Shown: piece by piece, positions 59,108 through 64,000 of the stretch
Position numbering within the stretch: the first letter of the stretch is position 1
Layout: each line of letters opens with the position of its first letter
DNA from: Sciurus carolinensis
Taxonomy: Eukaryota > Chordata > Mammalia > Rodentia > Sciuridae
Assembly: GCF_902686445.1 (NCBI RefSeq)
Contig: NC_062219.1
Location: 144,504,057 to 144,568,056 of the forward strand
Direction of reading: 5' to 3'
Length of the DNA: 64,000 nt
Position numbers and translations under genes: made by a program
Notes under the pieces: generated by a model
What the model saw: the letters and a program-made list of their open reading frames with translations, nothing else
Told to the model about the DNA's origin: nothing
Database searches by the model: none

Positions 59108-59324
59108 TTCTTTTCTTTTTTTTTTTTTTTAATTTCAGGGGATTGAACCCAGGGGCACTTAACTACTGAGCCACACCCCCAACCCTATTTTGTATTTATT
59201 TAGACATAGGGTCTCACTGAGTGGCTTAGCGCCTTGTTTTTGCTGCAGCTGGCTTTGAACTTGCCATCCTCCTGCCTCAGCCTCCCCAGCCACTGGGATT
59301 ACAGGCATGCTCCACCACACCCAG
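59108..59324 (-). mobile_element. B1-ID dimeric SINE, minus, with perfect duplication
   Basis: T-rich head, GGGGATTGAACCCAGGGGCA, CTGAGCCACACCCCCAACCC, AGACATAGGGTCTCACTGAG, GCATGCTCCACCACACCCAG. TACTAATAATAATTT at 59093-59107 and 59325-59339. Confidence 0.96.
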
Positions 59325-59944
59325 TACTAATAATAATTTGACAAATAGATACGTTTTCAATCTCCTGACTTCCCTCTCTATTTTTTCTTTTTCTAATTCT
59401 CTATAGCTTTTCTTTCATTTGTCACATCCTTCCTTCCGCATTGATCTCCATGTCCCTCTCTCTCACTTCCTGCTGGCTGGCATAGCAAGGACATTCAAAA
59501 TGAAATAGCAACAGGGAGCAGAGAGCAGACACTCACATCCTCCCCTGGTGCTACTGGGTCAATGATCAAGTTTTTGTGGAATCACAGAAGCCTGACCCCA
59601 AAATTCTCTGAACCCCAGCAGACAACACCTGCCGGTTTCGGAAATGCCTGTTGGTTCAGGGGATACCATATTGTACAGGTAGCCAAAGGTAGAGTTAGCA
59701 GTCGAGAGACAGGGAAAAGGAAGATAAAAGGCAAAAATAAAAGAGCATAGAAAAAGAAAATAAAAGAGGAGAAAACGATTGTCCTTTAGAACAATGATAT
59801 GATAAATAGCTCCACAAAATATCAGATAACATGCGGCTGTAAATTGCCTGCCTACTATGTATTAATCCAAAAAAGTGACCTCGATTCTATTTATCATCTA
59901 TCAAGTGCCTATTACAATACACGCTAGATAGCATATAGACATTT

Positions 59945-60064
59945 TCTTTTCTTTCTTTCATTTTTTTTTGGCGGGGTGGGGCTGGAGGCTGGCTATTAAA
60001 CCCAGGGCCTAATACGTGCTAAACACACACCCTACCACTGAGCTATGAGCATGGCTTCAGCCCT
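59945..60064 (-). mobile_element. ID SINE, minus, diverged
   Basis: T/C-rich head, CTGGCTATTAAACCCAGGGC, ACGTGCTAAACACACACCC, CCACTGAGCTATGAGCATGG. Confidence 0.78.
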
Positions 60065-60867
60065 AAAGCTTTTTTGGTTTTTGGTTTTTGTTTTAAGGAA
60101 TTTAACATCCTTGCCCTCAAGAAGTCTGTAGTTTTGTGGGAAAGAAAATTATTTACACAACCAGTGTTTCAGGGTAGAATATGAAAATTGCTTTAATAGA
60201 GACAAAAAGTGCCACGGCTAGTTTTCCTAGGAAAAGCAATTCTCCTACCTAGCCCATCATTATAAGATATGAATCAATTCTCAGTTCAAGTTTCTTTGAA
60301 TCTAGATTACAGCGTGGAGATAATTGATACAAAATTTTCCTTATTGTAATGGTCCCCAAAGAGGAGACAAGGCCAAGTTTGTGATCTCAGTACATAAATT
60401 TAAAGTAATTTGGTAGAGCGATTTTATTTCACTATTTAAATCACTGTTTCTTTCATCATGACTATCATTTTCTGCCTGGTAATTAATTTTTTAAGACATT
60501 GTTGTTTGTTTTCCTTAAGTGCTTTCAAAGATACACAAGGAAAAATATGCTCAGCAATATGTGAGACTTTCCAGAATTACAGTATTTCAAAGATGTCAGA
60601 ACATCTGTATCTTAAAAAGCAGCATGAATAGTAAAATGGTTTCAAAGACTTCTTTAGTGTTTTTCTGCTTCAGCTGCAAATGGTTAATTCTACAAATATT
60701 TAACTTAGAAACAGACATCAATTATTTAAGAGGGAGTGGCCCTGGCTACAGAATTCCCGGTCTGGCTGCTAATATCACCAGCAGTCCCACGTAGGTACCT
60801 TATTCCACTGTCCCTGTGGAAACCTGCTACCATTAAATAGATCTTTGACATTCTTAAGAGACCCAGG

Positions 60868-61050
60868 CACCGTGCATGGTGGCGCATGCCTGTAATTCGA
60901 AAGTTTCAGGAGGCTGAGGCAGGAGGATCACAGGTTCAAAGCCAGCCAGCAGCTTATGGAGGCTCTAAGCAACATAGTGAGACACTTCCTCAAAAAAAAG
61001 GGCTGGGGATGTGACTCAGTGGTAAAGCACCTCAGGATTCCCAGGCCCTT
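60868..61050 (+). mobile_element. B1-ID dimeric SINE
   Basis: CACCGTGCATGGTGGCGCAT, CAGGAGGCTGAGGCAGGAGG, short A linker, ID half GGGCTGGGGATGTGACTCAG, AAGCACCTCAGGATTC. Confidence 0.88.
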
Positions 61051-61254
61051 CTGAATCCTTATGCCACCCCATAAAATTCAGAAAGCATAATGAGAGTCGT
61101 CAATGCCTGGCCGTGGAACACTTGGCTGGTCTACTCAGCAACCAACGGCATGCTTACATGCAGCTCTCTAGCTTCAGTACACTCTGACATAATTAATGCT
61201 TTGCAAAATGATGTCAAGGACCTTCCAGATCACTTCTAAAGAATCAAGACCGTG

Positions 61255-61390
61255 GGGGCTGGGATTGTGGCTTCGTGGTAGAGTGCTTGCCTAGTATGTA
61301 TGAGGCACTGGGTTCGAATCCCAGCACCACATGTAAATCAATCAATCAATAAAATAAAGGTCCATCAACAACTAAAAAAAATTTTTTTTT
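61255..61390 (+). mobile_element. ID SINE with extended tail
   Basis: GGGGCTGGGATTGTGGCTTC, GGTTCGAATCCCAGCACC, AATCAATCAATCAATAAAA, GGTCCATCAACAACTAAAA and an A/T-rich end. AATCAAGAC occurs at both edges. Confidence 0.92.
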
Positions 61391-61514
61391 AAAAATCAAG
61401 ACTGGGTGTTTAATATGAGTACAAGTACTGGCCTGATCAGATTCTTCAAATATGTACATCCCTCTTGGCCTTCATGTGATTGTGCACACATGTACACATG
61501 AAAGACCCAAAAAT

Positions 61515-62075
61515 GACCCCCCAAAAAGGTGTCCACATCCAATCCCAAGAACCCGTGGATGTGACCTTATTTGGAAATAGGATCTTTGCAATTGTGATTA
61601 TGTTAAAGATCTTGAAATGAGATGATCACAGATTGTCCTGTGGCCTCTAAATCCAGTGACAAGTGTCCTTATGGGAGAGGGGCAGAGGAGAGAAGAACCC
61701 AGAGGGGAAGTTCCCGTGAAGATGGAACAGAGGTGTAGCCAGGAGCTAAGGAACACAACAGCCCCAAACCCTGGAAGGGGCAGGATGGGATTCCTCCATG
61801 TGAGTTGGAGGGAGTCACCCTATGATACCTTGATTTCAGACTTCTAGCCTCCAGAACGGAATAAGCTTTTATTATTTTTATTTTGAGATAGGGTCTTACT
61901 AGGTCACTTGCTAAATTGCTGAGGTTGGCTTTGAACTCCCGATCCTCCTGCCTCAGCCTCCCGAGCCACTGGGATTACAGGTGTGTGCCTCTGCTCCCAG
62001 CAGCCTCCGTGGTTTTAAACCACGGAGACCGTAGTTACTTTTTAGGGCAGGCTTAGGAAGACAAACACAGACTCA
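61515..62075 (+). mobile_element. MaLR/MLT-type LTR relic, split by a SINE
   Basis: CCACATCCAATCCCAAGAAC, GGATGTGACCTTATTTGGAA, AGATCTTGAAATGAGATGAT, AATCCAGTGACAAGTGTCCT, ACCTTGATTTCAGACTTCTA, GCCTCCAGAACGGAATAAGC. After the SINE (61866-62003) it resumes with GGTTTTAAACCAC and AGGCTTAGGAAGACAAACAC. This is typical MLT-family LTR order. No internal viral genes are seen. Confidence 0.75.
61866..62003 (-). mobile_element. B1-type SINE, minus, inside the LTR
   Basis: TTTATTTTGAGATAGGGTCT, TTGCTAAATTGCTGAGGTTG, CTGCCTCAGCCTCCCGAGCC, GTGTGCCTCTGCTCCCAGC. Confidence 0.9.
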
Positions 62076-62213
62076 CATACACACCTCCAGCTCTTTAGGT
62101 TCCAGGAAAGAAGATGGCCCAAAATTGTTAAGAAGATTAAATAAGTGTGCTGTGTGTCGTGGGCGCCGGGGTGATATAATAATCACATTTCTCCATCAAA
62201 ACTGCAAGGCGTG

Positions 62214-62290
62214 GGGCTGGGGACCATATATAAATAAATAAAATAAAGGTCCATTAACAACTAAATTTTTTTTTTTTTTTTTTTTTAAAT
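62214..62290 (+). mobile_element. ID SINE with the tRNA-like body deleted
   Basis: It starts GGGGCTGGGG and passes straight to ACCATATATAAATAAATAAA, AAAGGTCCATTAACAACTAA and a T run. About 60 bases, including both promoter boxes, are missing compared with the copy at 61255. Confidence 0.85.
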
Positions 62291-62400
62291 AGCAGCGCTG
62301 TTTATTCAGCTGTACTTTCCGGTCTGATCCAGAGCCGGGGTGCCTCAATAAGGCAAATCCAGGCTCCTTGCTCGTCTTCACCACTTAAAAATTTTAAAGT

Positions 62401-62430
62401 GCTCTTTCTCTCTCTCTCTCTCTCTCTCTG
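62401..62430 (+). repeat. (CT)n microsatellite
   Basis: A run of about 12 CT units followed by GACCACC. Confidence 0.95.
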
Positions 62431-62810
62431 ACCACCTTTCAGGCAAAGAAGGGGTTAGATAAGCATTCTGGATCAACGGAAAAGGAGTTCTGTGATTGGG
62501 GTGTGAACCAAAGTAGCTATTCCACTGTGCAGAAGCCTGAAAGCCACGAAGTCACCTTTAAGGGTACCCTTAGAGGGTCACTGTGGTTGCCGCCGCCAGC
62601 GCTGCTACCTTCTATGTTTCGTGCCACGTCTGCAGTGCTGTAATAGCCATTTCAAAGGCCGACCCCATGAGGATGACCTTTAGCCTCCGATCAGGGTTCC
62701 TAGGAAAGGAGCCCAAACTGATCATCTGACAGAGTCTCTCAGGTGCAAGCTACAGGGATGAGGGACGCAAGACAGTGCTGGGGAGCAGGCCAGGCAAAGA
62801 GATGGACTCT

Positions 62811-63020
62811 GGGCAGGTGTCACTCCCATAATCCCAGCAATGAAAGAGGCTGAGGCAGGAGGAGGAGGATCACAAGTTTGAGGCCAGCCTCAGCAACTTA
62901 GAGACACCCTGTCTCAAAATTTACAAATAAAGTAAAAGGAGCTGGGGGTGGGGCTCAGGGATAAAGTGCTCCTGATCAATACCCAGTAAAAAATAAATAA
63001 ATAAAAATAAAATTTAAAAA
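62811..63020 (+). mobile_element. B1-ID dimeric SINE
   Basis: TGGGCAGGTGTCACTCCCAT, GAGGCTGAGGCAGGAGGAGG, GAGGCCAGCCTCAGCAACTT, ID half GGAGCTGGGGGTGGGGCTCA, AATACCCAGTAAAAAATAAA. Confidence 0.9.
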
Positions 63021-64000
63021 GACATGATTCAGGAAGTCTGGCTTCGCCTGATCCCACGGAGACTTCCAGAGTCCACACGCGTTACCCCGTCGTGGCATCT
63101 CGGGCAGAGTCCGAGGCTTTGATAACCTGTGTTAATTCCTCATTAGCTGCAGACCACGTCCCTCCTGGGGTGGCACCCAGGTATCTCTGGGCAAAGAGCC
63201 AGTGGCAACCAACATTCCCAGCAGCCTCCAGATGGGGCCCCAGCAGAGCCCCAAGAAGGTCCCGGATGCAGGGGACCTGCCTCTTACTGCTCCGCTAATC
63301 CCAAGCTGATCACTGAAATGCGCACACTTGCCTTGGAACTCTGAGAAACATTGCGTTACTGAAGAGTGTCGGAGTTTCCTGTCTTGCAACTCATGTTGGG
63401 GACATGTATTCAGCAAATAGCTTTGCAATTAATCCGGGGACCATCCTTCCTAAAGAAATCGGTTTTCAGAATACTGTGTAAGCAGGTGCCCAGGTCTGCA
63501 CGTTTGGCCGAGCTGCCATGCCAGTACTGACCCCGCTGGGTTTATTTTCATGGTCTCTGTCCTTTTCTATCTATCACAAGCGCATCTGTCTGTGTAGCGT
63601 GTTTTATCTTAGTCTGCAAAGTCGCAGTAGGTGCAGGCCACATCAGTTTTCTAAGTGATATGTCGAAAGATGATGGGCTTAATAACCATTCCTCCTGGAT
63701 GATGCAGGGTAGATGGTAAAAATGATATTTTATTTAATACTCGCTGAGACTTTTACCATGTGACTAAGGGATCATCCCAAATAGGAAGTGCAAATCTAAA
63801 TACTCCAGGAAGCACACAGATAATGTAAAAGAGTGAACCATATCAGGTATACCACAGTAGCACACTGGAGAGCATAAAGGGACTTTAATCAAAATGTTTC
63901 AATACTGTATGGGCCAAACAGAACTCTTCGTGGGGCAGGATTGGCCAATGGGTCACCAGTGGGTGATCTAAAAGAGAAGTCTGAACTCAGAGCTGGAAAT

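Larger units (their letters stand above)
55830..64000. other. 5' flanking / intergenic DNA upstream of RANBP9
   Basis: Beyond the CpG island there is no exon I can recognise on either strand. Human synteny would place MCUR1 further upstream (inference). Repeats include a MIR-like relic, B1-ID and ID SINEs, a MER-type relic at 58285-58840 and a MaLR LTR at 61515-62075. About 57010-58280, 60070-60860, 62430-62810 and 63030-64000 look unique, and short reading frames there show no family features. Confidence 0.75.

Noticed and set aside
55830..64000. A possible divergent gene using the other side of the CpG island.
   Set aside because: No frame with family features, no convincing first exon and splice donor, and no exon of the expected human neighbour MCUR1 can be read. 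A divergent non-coding transcript cannot be excluded.

Overview
This window is mammalian nuclear DNA, almost certainly from a squirrel-family rodent (Sciuridae: ground squirrel, marmot or tree squirrel). It is crowded with tRNA-like ID SINEs (roughly GGCTGGGGATATAGCTCAG ... GGTTCGATCCCCAGCACC plus an A tail) and with B1-ID dimeric SINEs, the short-repeat mix known from squirrels. I saw no Alu and no obvious mouse B2.

One protein-coding gene is present: the 5' part of RANBP9 (RanBPM) on the minus strand. Its ATG is at 54961. Four coding exons are in the window: exon 1 (54409-54961), exon 2 (39823-39934), exon 3 (4532-4584) and exon 4 (3173-3340). Each splice junction has a GT donor and an AG acceptor, and the frame carries through 886 coding bases (295 codons plus one base). 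They encode the Pro/Gln/Ala-rich N-terminal tail and most of the SPRY domain. The rest of SPRY and the LisH, CTLH and CRA parts lie beyond coordinate 1. RANBP9 is the scaffold of the CTLH (GID-type) E3 ubiquitin ligase complex. A CpG island of about 1.8 kb (53990-55830) covers the promoter, 5'UTR, exon 1 and the first splice donor.

Layout: 1-3172 is partial intron 4; 3341-4531 is intron 3; 4585-39822 is intron 2 (35 kb), whose low-coordinate two thirds are packed with L1 fragments and nested SINEs; 39935-54408 is intron 1, with an L1 carrying a probable 3' transduction and old L2 sequence; 55830-64000 is 5' flanking DNA with SINEs and MaLR and MER relics and no recognisable gene. In human the upstream neighbour is MCUR1, but no exon of it is visible here.

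Other items are a 5'-truncated RPLP1 processed pseudogene (6400-6640), an unidentified poly(A)-tailed retrocopy that splits a SINE (27168-27703), and several layered insertions with readable target-site duplications. I see no operon, CRISPR array, functional tRNA or rRNA gene, or novel system. The interest lies in retroposition history and in the strand bias of repeats within the gene. Repeat families were named by eye from remembered consensus sequences, so subfamily names are deliberately broad and edges are good to about 5-20 bases unless a duplication is given.
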